Shown: piece by piece, positions 1 through 8,087 of the stretch | How positions within the stretch are numbered: position 1 is the first letter of the stretch | How the letters are laid out: every line of letters begins with the position of its first letter | DNA from: Flavobacterium panici | GTDB taxonomy: Bacteria; Bacteroidota; Bacteroidia; Flavobacteriales; Flavobacteriaceae | Assembly: GCF_903819335.1 (NCBI RefSeq) | Contig: NZ_CAIJDE010000059.1 | Coordinates: 1 to 48,951 of the forward strand | Length of the DNA: 48,951 bases | Reading direction: 5' to 3' | The notes under the pieces: generated by a model | What the model saw: the letters and a program-made list of their open reading frames with translations, nothing else | Told to the model about the DNA's origin: nothing | Database searches by the model: none | Made by a program: the position numbers and the translations under genes

Positions 1-90
1 GTCTTATATTGATATTATCTGAACTTTTAGTGGCGGTATACTGATTTTTAACATGGTAAATTGGTTTAATTAACTTATAACCAAAAAACT

Positions 91-1533
91 ATGAGAACAA
101 AATTTAAGAATGCAGCAAGATTAATTGTCGTTTTTACGATTTTAATCACTTCTACAAAGTGTCAGACAGATGATCATTTAGAACAGGCAAATGATAAAAC
201 CCTTTTATCTGCCAAACAATGGTTTAAAAACTATGAAACCGAAGGAAATAATTATGCATTATTTCAGAATTTAAACTACAACTGGAGCGATGCAGCAATA
301 ACAAATTCAGAAGATGGGACAAAAATAATTATAGTTCCCATTAATGAAATCAAAAAAGACCCAAGAGAAACCTGGGAACAAAAACTGTATATTTATAAGC
401 TAGGCGAAAATAATTACGAAGCTTCATTGATTGAAATATATCCTGATAAAAATAACACAGATTCAAATAGTTCGTTAATCGAAAGTGGAATTTTTTCTGG
501 TTATATAAGTGTTGGGGATATCAAAAAAGGATTTCTAAAAGTGGCTAAGTTTGAAAATGGTCAACTTGTAGAAAATGGTATTATTAACCTGCGTTCTAAA
601 AGTAAAACTGCTAAAGCCCCTTCAAATCAAGTTCCGTGTCCTGTAGGAACAGACTGTGATACAGATACAGGCGGTGGAGCAATAGATTTAAAAGAGGTAG
701 TTGTAAACAATAACTATAAAGACCCATCAGGATATATTATAACATATAATTATGGCGGTGGTGGTTACACAGGTGGCATAACTCCCGCAGATTATACAAA
801 TCATGGAACTGGTGCCAGTGGTATTACAGCGCCAACACCTGCGGAAATTGCGGATGCTTTACAAAAGAAAATTGACGGTTCTAAACTAGATCCATGCCCT
901 AAAGCTGTTTTAGAGCAATTAAAAAATGCAACAAATGTTGATATTGCAGCTATATTAGAAAAATTAGGGTCTAGTAAAGTATTTACAGTTACTATAGCAT
1001 CAAGCTCAGTGATTTCTAGACCAGCATCAGCTTCTTCTACTGGGGTTCCAAATAATTATAACATTAGTATAAGTTCAAATTACACAAGTGCTACACGATT
1101 ATTTAGAGCTTCAAATTTATTGCATGAAATGATACACTGCTACTTTTTTAGCCTAGTTGATGACTATACAGCTAAAAACAACCCAGCAATATTTAATGAT
1201 TTTCCAACGTTATTTCAGAAATTTGTTGACAAAAAATATCCCGGCTCTAAAGCTTCTGCTCATCATGACGAAATGGCAAATACATATGTAAATGCAATTG
1301 GAGCAGCATTACAAGAATTTCAAACTGGATTACCAGTCCCTTATGGAGAAATTCCTAACCAAATCTATACAGATTTAGCTTGGGGAGGATTACAGGAAGC
1401 TCCAATATTCCAAGCAAAATTTCCTGAGGGAAGTTTAGAGTATAATAGAATTATTGGAAGATATAATGGTGAGAGTGTTAATTCTACTATTAACGGACAA
1501 GTTCCTATAGGAAAACCATGTACCATTAATTAA
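91..1533 (+). CDS. secreted HExxH metallopeptidase-like protein
   Basis: A 480-residue protein with an N-terminal hydrophobic signal (residues 9-23) ending at Cys24. The sequence before Cys24 (STKC) is a poor lipobox, so lipidation is uncertain. A Cys-, Gly- and Asn-rich linker spans about 180-245. The C-terminal part carries HEMIH at 345-349, the zincin zinc-binding and catalytic signature, and a second His/Glu cluster (HHDE, 391-394) that could supply the third ligand. I do not recognise the family; the fold call rests on this motif arrangement. It is followed within 11-21 nt by a run of small exported proteins and is probably cotranscribed with them. It could be an envelope protease or a peptidase toxin with downstream protective proteins. 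Function is inferred; the export signal and HExxH motif are seen directly. Confidence 0.6.
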   Translation: MRTKFKNAARLIVVFTILITSTKCQTDDHLEQANDKTLLSAKQWFKNYETEGNNYALFQNLNYNWSDAAITNSEDGTKIIIVPINEIKKDPRETWEQKLYIYKLGENNYEASLIEIYPDKNNTDSNSSLIESGIFSGYISVGDIKKGFLKVAKFENGQLVENGIINLRSKSKTAKAPSNQVPCPVGTDCDTDTGGGAIDLKEVVVNNNYKDPSGYIITYNYGGGGYTGGITPADYTNHGTGASGITAPTPAEIADALQKKIDGSKLDPCPKAVLEQLKNATNVDIAAILEKLGSSKVFTVTIASSSVISRPASASSTGVPNNYNISISSNYTSATRLFRASNLLHEMIHCYFFSLVDDYTAKNNPAIFNDFPTLFQKFVDKKYPGSKASAHHDEMANTYVNAIGAALQEFQTGLPVPYGEIPNQIYTDLAWGGLQEAPIFQAKFPEGSLEYNRIIGRYNGESVNSTINGQVPIGKPCTIN

Positions 1534-1544
1534 TTTACAATATC

Positions 1545-2156
1545 ATGAAAAGACTTTTTTTTTACTTAATTACAATAATAACATTATCAATTTATAGCTG
1601 TTCTTCAGTTAAGGAAGGCCTTTCACCTGTTAATGTATATTTAAATTTTAAATTTAAAAATAATGATACAGTTTTTGTCATTGAAAATAAGTTAAATAAT
1701 AATTATGCAATAGATCTTCTAAAAGAAAGGTCTATTGCTGTAGTAACTAATAATACCAATGAAAATAGTGTTGGTTTGAAACCCCCACTATACACTGAAG
1801 AAAATTGGAATGCGATGAACCAAAAATACAGGCTTAAAAACACTGATGAAATTTGGTTAAAAAATACATTTTGGAATCAAAATGATTTTAAAAATGTTAA
1901 GATCAAATTTATAAAAGAAGATGTTTTTCCAAAACCATTCCTTTTTAATGAATACATGACAGAGAAAAAGAATGAAGTTATTGTGTTTTCATTTTCAGAA
2001 CCAATTTTTTATAAAAATTCAGAGTATGTAATATTTGCAAAATCTGAAACTACTACTAAAAAACAATTTATTCAACCTAATTCTATTGTTGTTATGAAAA
2101 AAGAAAATGGGAAATGGATATTATTTCAAGAGATATATGATGGGAATTATTATTAA
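1545..2156 (+). CDS. small lipoprotein, paralogue of the gene at 3006
   Basis: A 203-residue protein with a signal peptide ending in a lipobox-like SIYSC (Cys about residue 19), so probably lipidated and envelope-located. It has no motif I can name. The C-terminal half (EIWLKNTFWN..., FSFSEPIFYKN, IVVMKKENGKW) aligns clearly with the 3006-3599 product (FWLNVETWD, YSFSEPIIYKN, IIVMKKEKGKW), so the two genes are diverged duplicates separated by one other gene. The ending, a strand followed by KENGKW, resembles small secreted NTF2-like or lipoprotein folds, but this is a weak impression. It starts 11 nt after the metallopeptidase-like gene, implying one transcript. Confidence 0.6.
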   Translation: MKRLFFYLITIITLSIYSCSSVKEGLSPVNVYLNFKFKNNDTVFVIENKLNNNYAIDLLKERSIAVVTNNTNENSVGLKPPLYTEENWNAMNQKYRLKNTDEIWLKNTFWNQNDFKNVKIKFIKEDVFPKPFLFNEYMTEKKNEVIVFSFSEPIFYKNSEYVIFAKSETTTKKQFIQPNSIVVMKKENGKWILFQEIYDGNYY

Positions 2157-2176
2157 AAACAATACCTTTTTGAGTC

Positions 2177-2971
2177 ATGAAAACATACATTATAATCATA
2201 TCCTTTTTCTTTTTCGTGAGCTCTTTAATTGCTCAGGAAAAAGAAAAAGACACGCTTTTTTTTGGTATAGATAAATATTATACCATATCACCTACAATAA
2301 CTCCAAATCTTAGTTACAAAACTTATTCTGACTGGATTGAAGTTACAAAAGAACAAATGGATCATACAAAAACTAATGGGTACATATCTTTTATTGGCGA
2401 CGGTTATTTGACCAAAAATTTAAAGCCCAAAAAGATTCTATCAATAAAAGAATATATAGAAAACAGAAAATTCTATTATGATGGAAAATACAATCAAATA
2501 GTTGACAAATGGAAACTGAAAGATTCTTTGACTGATAAATATATTATATATTTTGTTAAGGGAGATGAATTTATACAGCCTAGAATTTTAGAATACAAGT
2601 CTTATTATCCAAGACGTGATAAAGATTGGAATGCTGTTCAAAACAAAGTAAAAGACACACTTTTTTTTAAGTTAGACAATGAATATGTTTATCATTGGGA
2701 AGATACACCGGAAGAATATTTCATTAAAGATTCGATGGGTAACGAGCGTTTTTTTTTCAAAAAAGCAGAAATATTAAAAACTTTAAAATCAAAAAAGTTG
2801 CTTAATCTTAAAGAGTTTGTGCAATCTTCCAGGTTTTATAATAAAGATAAACAACAAAAATTAAGTGATCACGATTTAGCTGATTTTCTTAGTGATTACA
2901 TTATTTTTTTTGTTAATGAAAATAAATCTGAATTTATTCATGTAAATCCAACGCTGGTAGTTTATGATTAA
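2177..2971 (+). CDS. exported protein with an internal duplication
   Basis: A 264-residue protein with a cleavable signal peptide (hydrophobic core residues 4-18, then AQE). The mature part consists of two related halves. Each begins with DTLFF(G/K)(I/L)D, continues through an (S/N)(I/L)KE(Y/F)(I/V)...RFY/KFYY segment, and ends with D-YII-FV followed by a short Glu-rich tail. This indicates an internal tandem duplication of a domain of about 110 residues. I do not recognise the domain. It lies between two paralogous lipoproteins and is probably part of the same operon, so an envelope role linked to the upstream metallopeptidase-like protein is plausible but unproven. Confidence 0.55.
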   Translation: MKTYIIIISFFFFVSSLIAQEKEKDTLFFGIDKYYTISPTITPNLSYKTYSDWIEVTKEQMDHTKTNGYISFIGDGYLTKNLKPKKILSIKEYIENRKFYYDGKYNQIVDKWKLKDSLTDKYIIYFVKGDEFIQPRILEYKSYYPRRDKDWNAVQNKVKDTLFFKLDNEYVYHWEDTPEEYFIKDSMGNERFFFKKAEILKTLKSKKLLNLKEFVQSSRFYNKDKQQKLSDHDLADFLSDYIIFFVNENKSEFIHVNPTLVVYD

Positions 2972-3005
2972 TATACAGTTGGTAAATCTTGTAATTAATT
3001 TAATT

Positions 3006-3599
3006 ATGAAAAATTTTAAATATTTGTTTTTAATTATTTTTTATTGCAGTTGCTCGGTTTCAAAAGACGCGAATGTCTCAATAAATGATTATTTAGACTC
3101 TGCAATAAAAGATAAAAATGAAGAAATTATTGTAGTCAAAGAAAAAATCAATACTAATTCTATAATACAAATTTTTCAGGGTAATATATTAGTAGATAAC
3201 AATACTAAAAAAACAGAAAGAGAAGGAGGAGTTCCTATTCCGTTATATAATGAAAATGACTGGTTAGTAATGAAAAAGAAATATGAAAATCAAAATACTG
3301 AATTTTGGCTTAACGTAGAAACATGGGACAGTAAAAACTTTGATTCAAAGAGAATTATTTTTGAAAAGCTTAAAAATTGTGTTGGCTCTTCTGTAATTGA
3401 TAAATATTTAATAAAAGAAATTCCTGTTTATTCATTCTCGGAACCAATTATTTACAAAAATAAAAACATAGTAACTTTTGCTACTGCAAAGGGAACTACA
3501 AAATCATTTGGACTAGGTAGCGTCTATATTATTGTAATGAAAAAAGAAAAAGGAAAATGGATGGTAATAAATAAAACAGAAGAAAATGCTTTTTATTGA
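3006..3599 (+). CDS. small lipoprotein, paralogue of the gene at 1545
   Basis: The open frame extends upstream to 2964, but the ATG at 3006 is preferred. It puts a normal signal peptide (MKNFKYLFLIIFYCSC) at the N-terminus and avoids overlap with the preceding gene. The mature product of about 180 residues shares the FSEP-I-YKN and IVMKKE-GKW blocks with the 1545-2156 lipoprotein. No catalytic motif is visible. It is the last gene of the four-gene plus-strand group and is followed by a strong hairpin terminator. Function unknown; envelope location is inferred from the signal sequence. Confidence 0.55.
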   Translation: MKNFKYLFLIIFYCSCSVSKDANVSINDYLDSAIKDKNEEIIVVKEKINTNSIIQIFQGNILVDNNTKKTEREGGVPIPLYNENDWLVMKKKYENQNTEFWLNVETWDSKNFDSKRIIFEKLKNCVGSSVIDKYLIKEIPVYSFSEPIIYKNKNIVTFATAKGTTKSFGLGSVYIIVMKKEKGKWMVINKTEENAFY

Positions 3600-3605
3600 G
3601 AAATC

Positions 3606-3654
3606 TAAATAAACAAGAAAACCATTCAATTCGAATGGTTTTCTTGTTTATTTA
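3606..3654. terminator. bidirectional intrinsic terminator, 22-bp perfect stem
   Basis: Bases 3606-3627 are the exact reverse complement of 3633-3654, with a 5-nt loop (AATTC). The stem has an A-rich side and a T-rich side, so it provides a U-tract in both directions. It sits between convergent genes: the lipoprotein group ending at 3599 and the XRE gene ending at 3676. Confidence 0.85.
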
Positions 3655-3675
3655 AAGTTAGATAAAGTTCTATAA

Positions 3676-3903
3676 TTATATTTTATGGAATAACTCTGCT
3701 ATTTCAACATTCAGCGCTTTACTGATACGAATAAGCTTGTCAATACCCATAATTTGCTTTCCTAACATATACCTCCTTAATGCTTCGATATCTAAATCAG
3801 AATCGTGCGCAACGTGTCTTACTTTAAGATTTTTTACTTTAATAATCTCTTTTATATTATTTCCGACAGTTTTGACAGATTCAGGTACTTCAGTTTTTCT
3901 CAT
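3676..3903 (-). CDS. short XRE-family HTH protein (second of pair)
   Basis: A 75-residue protein with a Cro/C1-type helix-turn-helix across residues 17-72: an alternative recognition segment (DIEALRRYMLGKQ) and the common tail of the family (IDKLIRISKALNVEIAELF). No other domain is present, so it probably acts as a small dimeric DNA-binding regulator. The usual turn before the recognition helix is unusual (AHDSDLDIEALRRY), so DNA contacts may differ from its neighbour. It begins 9 nt after the stop of the 90-residue XRE gene and is probably cotranscribed with it. Likely targets are the palindrome at 4217-4238 or another site. Confidence 0.75.
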   Translation of the reverse strand: MRKTEVPESVKTVGNNIKEIIKVKNLKVRHVAHDSDLDIEALRRYMLGKQIMGIDKLIRISKALNVEIAELFHKI

Positions 3904-3912
3904 TTTCGAAGT

Positions 3913-4185
3913 TTATTCATTTGAAAATGGAGGTAACTCAAAATTAAATAAATCGCTAAGCGGTACTTCTAACGCTCGAACAATTTTAAATATAGTACTT
4001 ACAGTAGGATTTGTTTTTACAGTTTCAATTCTGGCAATTTGTGATAATGTCATTTCAGCACGATAGGCTAGTTCTTCTTGTGATATACCCTTTTCAGCGC
4101 GTATTTCTTTTAGTCGCTTGGCCAGCAACTGTAAACCCTCTTTATCGAAGATTAATTTTCTAGGTTTAATATCATTCTTTTCCAC
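3913..4185 (-). CDS. XRE-family transcriptional regulator (first of pair)
   Basis: A 90-residue Cro/C1-type HTH protein. Residues 20-75 match the family well: LAKRLKEIRAEKGISQEELA, then the recognition helix region (LSQIARIETVKTNPTVSTI) and a helix ending in LEVPLSDLFNF. It is encoded divergently from the 4276 gene across a 90-bp intergenic region that holds a perfect palindrome. This is the standard layout of an autoregulating repressor. Downstream is a second short XRE gene, so the two may cross-regulate. Family assignment is secure; the regulated process is unknown. Confidence 0.85.
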   Translation of the reverse strand: MEKNDIKPRKLIFDKEGLQLLAKRLKEIRAEKGISQEELAYRAEMTLSQIARIETVKTNPTVSTIFKIVRALEVPLSDLFNFELPPFSNE

Positions 4186-4216
4186 TTATCAAAAAGAAGA
4201 TATAAATAAGAAAAAT

Positions 4217-4238
4217 ATTATAGCACATGTGCTATAAT
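4217..4238. promoter_or_regulatory. 22-bp perfect palindrome, candidate XRE operator
   Basis: Bases 4217-4238 equal their own reverse complement; the inner 18 are TATAGCACATGTGCTATA. The palindrome lies between divergent genes and immediately upstream of a TATATTTG element at 4242-4249, which matches the Bacteroidota -7 consensus TAnnTTTG for the plus-strand gene at 4276. A protein bound here would cover the -33 region of that promoter. Binding by the adjacent XRE protein is an inference from position and symmetry. Confidence 0.7.
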
Positions 4239-4241
4239 TTG

Positions 4242-4249
4242 TATATTTG
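4242..4249 (+). promoter_or_regulatory. -7 promoter element for the 4276 gene
   Basis: TATATTTG matches the Bacteroidota TAnnTTTG element and lies 27 nt before the ATG. No clear TTG is found 19 nt upstream because that stretch is taken up by the palindrome. The promoter is therefore probably controlled by whatever binds there. Confidence 0.5.
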
Positions 4250-4275
4250 CTCATATTTTAAAAAATAAAAATATT

Positions 4276-4617
4276 ATGGAAAAAAATGAAATGGAAAATG
4301 AAGAGAAATTTAAAAAATTAATGCGTTACTATTTTAAAACCTTAAAATCGGCGAATAAAGAAAATGAACATTATGTTGCTGAGGTTAAGTTCTCGAGTTA
4401 CTACGAGCTTGGATGTGTTATTAATGAGATGCTAAAACTATGTATTTTGTGCGTGGATCATGACGTGCATAAAACTTCGGAAACTGATATAAGAACAAGT
4501 ATTAATTTGTCTTTAATTTTAGAAGTTGTGCATCAGCTTTTTCCTCTAGATACATTTGAATTTTTGGATGAAATCGATGAAATGTTCCTTAAAAAAGTTC
4601 AAAATATAAAAGAATAA
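4276..4617 (+). CDS. hypothetical small protein, XRE-controlled
   Basis: A 113-residue soluble protein rich in Glu and Lys, predicted mostly helical, with three Cys (CVINEM, KLCILC). There is no signal peptide or membrane segment. I do not recognise a family. Its promoter overlaps the palindrome beside the divergent XRE genes, so it is the probable regulated target. Small proteins of this kind next to XRE pairs can be antirepressors or toxin/antitoxin-like partners, but nothing in the sequence shows that here. Confidence 0.6.
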   Translation: MEKNEMENEEKFKKLMRYYFKTLKSANKENEHYVAEVKFSSYYELGCVINEMLKLCILCVDHDVHKTSETDIRTSINLSLILEVVHQLFPLDTFEFLDEIDEMFLKKVQNIKE

Positions 4618-4745
4618 TGAAATGTTTTTTGACTATTAAAAAAAGCCTTTCCTGATTTCGAATAATTTTTTTAGAGAGTATCAAATTTTGTATATTTATA
4701 TATGTATTTATTTGATTGTTAAATATTTATAATTATTTTAAAGAT

Positions 4746-5693
4746 ATGAAAAACAATAATAAAACCTTGCCAAATGAAACGGATGAAATATTTTTAACAG
4801 ACGGCGGACTCGAAACTACATTAGTTTTTCTCGAAGGATTTGATCTTCCGTATTTCGCCGCTTTTGATTTATTAAAAAATCAGGAAGGATATAACGCACT
4901 TAAAAATTATTACATCCGATATTTAAAAATCGCAAAAAAGTATCAAACCAATTTTATTCTGGAAACCCCAACCTGGCGCACAAATCCAGATTGGATCGAA
5001 AAGATTGGTCATCATAAAAACGAATTAGCCTTACTGAATGAAAAAGCCGTTATTCTTTTAGAAAATTTAAGAACAGAATTTCAAAACGATATAAATTCTA
5101 TTTTAATAAGCGGCTGTATTGGTCCTCGCGGCGACGGTTATGTACCAGAAAATTGTATGAGAATTGAAGAAGCACAGCAATATCATACAGCACAAATAGA
5201 AGCTTTTAGTAAAACCTCAATAGATTTTGTTTCGGCACTTACCATGAATTATATTGAAGAAACTATTGGAATTGTTAAAGCTGCAGCATCTTTTAATTTG
5301 CCTGTGGTTATTTCTTTTACAGTCGAAACAAATGGCAAACTTCCAACGGGAATGAGTCTAAAAGATGCTATTGAAAAAGTAGACGAAAGTGTCAATATTC
5401 CGCCAATATATTATATGATTAATTGCGCGCATCCAACACATTTTTTAAATGAATTAAGCGAAAACAAAAACGAAAACTGGGTAAAACGTATCAAAGCTAT
5501 TCGTGCCAATGCATCCTGCAAAAGCCACGCCGAATTAGACGAAGCCACAGAACTAGACAGGGGAGTACCCAAAGAATTAGGAAAAGAATATAAAACATTA
5601 AAAGATTCTTTCCCGCATTTAAATGTTTTTGGCGGCTGCTGCGGAACCGATGAAGAACATATTGTTGAAATTGCTAATGAATTAAAAAATTAA
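4746..5693 (+). CDS. homocysteine S-methyltransferase family protein
   Basis: The frame is open from a TTG at 4716, but the ATG at 4746 is the better start, giving 315 residues, a usual length. Family features: FLTDGGLETTL near the N-terminus (16-26), SGCIGPRGDGY (122-132), then the zinc ligands Cys227 in INCAHP and Cys298-Cys299 in GGCCGT. These bind homocysteine thiolate in the betaine- or S-methylmethionine-homocysteine methyltransferase family, which makes methionine. The methyl donor cannot be told from the sequence. A degraded copy of the 3' end lies at about 6505-6580. The last 4 nt overlap the stop of the convergent cytidylyltransferase-like gene. Confidence 0.88.
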   Translation: MKNNNKTLPNETDEIFLTDGGLETTLVFLEGFDLPYFAAFDLLKNQEGYNALKNYYIRYLKIAKKYQTNFILETPTWRTNPDWIEKIGHHKNELALLNEKAVILLENLRTEFQNDINSILISGCIGPRGDGYVPENCMRIEEAQQYHTAQIEAFSKTSIDFVSALTMNYIEETIGIVKAAASFNLPVVISFTVETNGKLPTGMSLKDAIEKVDESVNIPPIYYMINCAHPTHFLNELSENKNENWVKRIKAIRANASCKSHAELDEATELDRGVPKELGKEYKTLKDSFPHLNVFGGCCGTDEEHIVEIANELKN

Positions 5694-6373
5694 ACTCCAC
5701 TATGAAAAATAGCAGGAAATTTATCTTGGTTCGCAAAAACCAATTTCACTAATTCATAATTAGTATCCGAATCCAAAAGCGTATTTTCAATTTCTTTTAC
5801 TTCGGATACTGTAGCCATTTTTCCAATCTTTTTTCCATGTTTGCGGAAAGAAGTACGAGTAAAACCATAAAGAATCCCATTTTCGATTATTGAAAATTGA
5901 AATTCATCATTCATTTCTCTTTTTTCGAGATCATAATTTCTCAACTCATAACGCTGTATGCTGAAAACCGAATCAAAATATTCTCCGGGCATGACATAGT
6001 CCGTATATTGTTTGATGAAACTATCTATGGTAAAGTTTGTCAATAAAGGATTAAAACTTTGAAATTCGATAAAATGTTCACCCGAAATTTTTTCAAGAGT
6101 ATGAGCCGTTATCAAATCTGATTTTATGTCTTCACCAATTAATGATTCCGGTCGGTCAATTATTCTTAATCTGCCGTTCCATTTGCAATATTCTTTAACT
6201 TCCTCAGAATCGGTGTTGATTACAATACTTTCAAATTGAGTGAATTTCAGTAATTTTTCAATCATATACTCATACATGGGTTTTCCATTAAATGGAAGAA
6301 AATTTCTATTAGGTAAAACATGCAAAGGATACTCTTTTTGTATTGGTAAAAGGGCAGTAAGAAAATTGCTCAT
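5690..6373 (-). CDS. divergent cytidylyltransferase-like (NeuA-type) protein
   Basis: A 227-residue protein resembling the CMP-N-acylneuraminate cytidylyltransferase family, nucleotidyltransferases that activate acidic sugars. Visible blocks are NRNFLPFNGKPMYEYMIEKL (22-41), VINTDSEEVKEYC (51-63) and RPESL (74-78), all in the usual order. The N-terminal CTP-binding signature normally reads roughly IPARxGSKxxxxKN. Here it is LLPIQKEYPLHVLPNRN, lacking the Gly-Ser-Lys/Arg core. Either the protein uses a different substrate or it has lost catalysis. It stands alone, without sialic or legionaminic acid synthesis genes, inserted between the methyltransferase gene and a remnant of that gene's 3' end. 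Confidence 0.6.
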   Translation of the reverse strand: MSNFLTALLPIQKEYPLHVLPNRNFLPFNGKPMYEYMIEKLLKFTQFESIVINTDSEEVKEYCKWNGRLRIIDRPESLIGEDIKSDLITAHTLEKISGEHFIEFQSFNPLLTNFTIDSFIKQYTDYVMPGEYFDSVFSIQRYELRNYDLEKREMNDEFQFSIIENGILYGFTRTSFRKHGKKIGKMATVSEVKEIENTLLDSDTNYELVKLVFANQDKFPAIFHSGV

Positions 6374-6504
6374 AGTGTCTTTATAAAAGAATTAAAAATG
6401 ACGTTCATTTTATAAGGCTAATTTATAAAGATAGAATGAACTGGTTTTAGGTAGAAATACTTGATTTGAAGTAAGGACCTAAAGAATAAAAATAGTAAAT
6501 TATT

Positions 6505-6580
6505 GGTTGTGTATTATCGGGTTGTTGAATCGATGAAGAACATATTGTTGAGATTATTGGTCAGTTGAAAGTTGTATAAA
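6505..6580 (+). pseudogene. remnant of a homocysteine methyltransferase 3' end
   Basis: Bases 6531-6551 repeat 5648-5668 exactly (21 nt, beginning CGATGAAGAACATATTG). The reading frame continues as a related C-terminus ending VEIIGQLKVV and a stop at 6578-6580. Upstream, GGTTGTTG aligns with the GGCTGCTG that encodes the Cys-Cys zinc site, but a 3-nt deletion makes an in-frame TGA. No further homology is visible to the left. This is the decayed tail of a second methyltransferase copy. Confidence 0.7.
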
Positions 6581-6594
6581 GTGTTTTCTTCGAA

Positions 6595-6624
6595 TTGAAT
6601 GTTTGTAGAAAATGAATATATTTG
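6595..6624 (+). promoter_or_regulatory. Bacteroidota-type promoter for the 6659 gene
   Basis: TTG at 6595-6597, a spacer of exactly 19 nt, then TATATTTG at 6617-6624, matching the TTG-N19-TAnnTTTG consensus. The start codon lies 34 nt downstream. Confidence 0.7.
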
Positions 6625-6658
6625 AAAATAAAGTTGACAACATTTTTAAAGAAAATAA

Positions 6659-7258
6659 ATGCACACAATAAAACAGCGAAGATTATTTACGAAAAGAGAA
6701 TATAATATTCTTGACAATAAACTGAATTATAAAACATCTTATATAGGAGGTGAAAGTGAAGGAATGGTTGCCTTTGAAAATTTGTCAAAAGAAAAAACGA
6801 CTTACAAAACATCCAATAATATCATATTAGTACTTTCACTGCTTATTTTTGGAATTGCAGGAATCTCTTTTTATTTCCGCAATGATAAAGATTCTGACCC
6901 AGACGCATGGATAGTTTTTACATTTATAGCAATTGTTTTATTTACCGTATATTTTTTTATGAATGAAAATTCATGGAAAATTAGAACTCATAATAATGGA
7001 TATCTCATTCTATTTAAAAAACACCCCAATCAAAATTTTGTTGATGAATTTATATCAACATTGTTTCTTGAGAGAGATAATTATTTGCGAGAAAGATATC
7101 TAAGCCTTGATCCTAATTTAAACTACGAAACACAGGTAAATGATTTGAGATGGCTGCGAAACGTTGAAGCAATTTCTAAAGATGAATTTGATAAATACTA
7201 TTCAGATTTAAAATTATTATACGCACCAAAAAGAGGAGCAATTGGCTTTGATAGATAA
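6659..7258 (+). CDS. hypothetical membrane protein with two TM helices
   Basis: A 199-residue protein without a signal peptide. It has two transmembrane helices, at about 54-72 and 84-103, joined by a short charged loop (RNDKDSDPD). The C-terminal segment WLRNVEAISKDEFDKYYSDLK resembles the short SHOCT-type helical hairpin (xxLxxGxIxxxEFxxxKxxLL) often found at the end of bacterial membrane proteins; this is a similarity, not a firm hit. It has its own consensus promoter at 6595-6624. Function unknown. Confidence 0.6.
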   Translation: MHTIKQRRLFTKREYNILDNKLNYKTSYIGGESEGMVAFENLSKEKTTYKTSNNIILVLSLLIFGIAGISFYFRNDKDSDPDAWIVFTFIAIVLFTVYFFMNENSWKIRTHNNGYLILFKKHPNQNFVDEFISTLFLERDNYLRERYLSLDPNLNYETQVNDLRWLRNVEAISKDEFDKYYSDLKLLYAPKRGAIGFDR

Positions 7259-7318
7259 CATGAGAATTAGCACAAACTCTATTAAAAATAATCATCCTAA
7301 TAAACAATCATTTCCCTT

Positions 7319-8044
7319 ATGAAAATTACGCTCCAAATTTTAATAATCAGTATGCTGTTATTCTCTTGTCAAGAAAATAAAAAGGAGCTAAGTGAAAAAC
7401 CACATAAAAAAGAAATTGTAAGTAAAAAGAAAGAAGATTTTGTATCGCCTGGAGAAAAAGTAAATGACGCAATAGCAGATCTTACCATTAAATTTTCTGA
7501 TTTAACGATTTCAATGAGAGACGATGATACAAGCTGGAAAGATGAATATGAAGAAACCGATAATATTTATGAAACCAGAAAAGATACAGCCGTTTTTTAT
7601 CTTGATCCGGGTTACTCTCTTGAAAGATCATTTAAAATTGATCAAGCTGAGTTTGATGAAATAGAATTGTATGGACAATTTGAAATAAACGTGGGAATTG
7701 ATACAGAACGAGAACTTGATGTGCCGTTTTGCCTTATAGAAGATTGGAAAAGCTACACTTCTGAATGGACTAAATTTAAAGTCAATAAAAATGATTTGCA
7801 GCTCCCAATGATTGATGATAGAATAGACCGCCCAATAGATTTTACTATTGATGAACTCAAAACTGCTGTAGGGAAACACTGCGGTCCTGAATGGTTAGAT
7901 GAAATCAAGAATATTAAATCTCTTGATAAAATAAGAACCAGCTTTTTTACAACAAGATACATTTATAAAATTAGAGCAAAGAATAGTAAAACAAACGCGA
8001 TAGTTGAAAAATTCATTGTCTTTTATGCACCTACAAGCTGTTAG
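7319..8044 (+). CDS. putative lipoprotein, hypothetical
   Basis: A 241-residue protein with a lipoprotein signal peptide: hydrophobic core then LLFSC, Cys at residue 17. A Lys/Glu-rich linker follows, then an acidic globular region (DDDTSWKDEYEETDN, ERELDVPFCLIEDW). The tail, RTSFFTTRYIYKIRAKNSKTNAIVEKFIVFYAPTSC, looks like the final strands of a beta-rich domain. I do not recognise a family. It lies between two other small envelope genes on the same strand, 60 nt after one and 43 nt before the next. Likely anchored on a periplasm-facing membrane leaflet. Confidence 0.6.
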   Translation: MKITLQILIISMLLFSCQENKKELSEKPHKKEIVSKKKEDFVSPGEKVNDAIADLTIKFSDLTISMRDDDTSWKDEYEETDNIYETRKDTAVFYLDPGYSLERSFKIDQAEFDEIELYGQFEINVGIDTERELDVPFCLIEDWKSYTSEWTKFKVNKNDLQLPMIDDRIDRPIDFTIDELKTAVGKHCGPEWLDEIKNIKSLDKIRTSFFTTRYIYKIRAKNSKTNAIVEKFIVFYAPTSC

Positions 8045-8087
8045 AATTTAACATCACTATTAGATTCAGTTCTAAAAACATCTAAAA

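Noticed and set aside
3737..4066. A 109-residue plus-strand frame over the two XRE genes
   Set aside because: It runs antisense across both XRE genes and their junction, with no family features.
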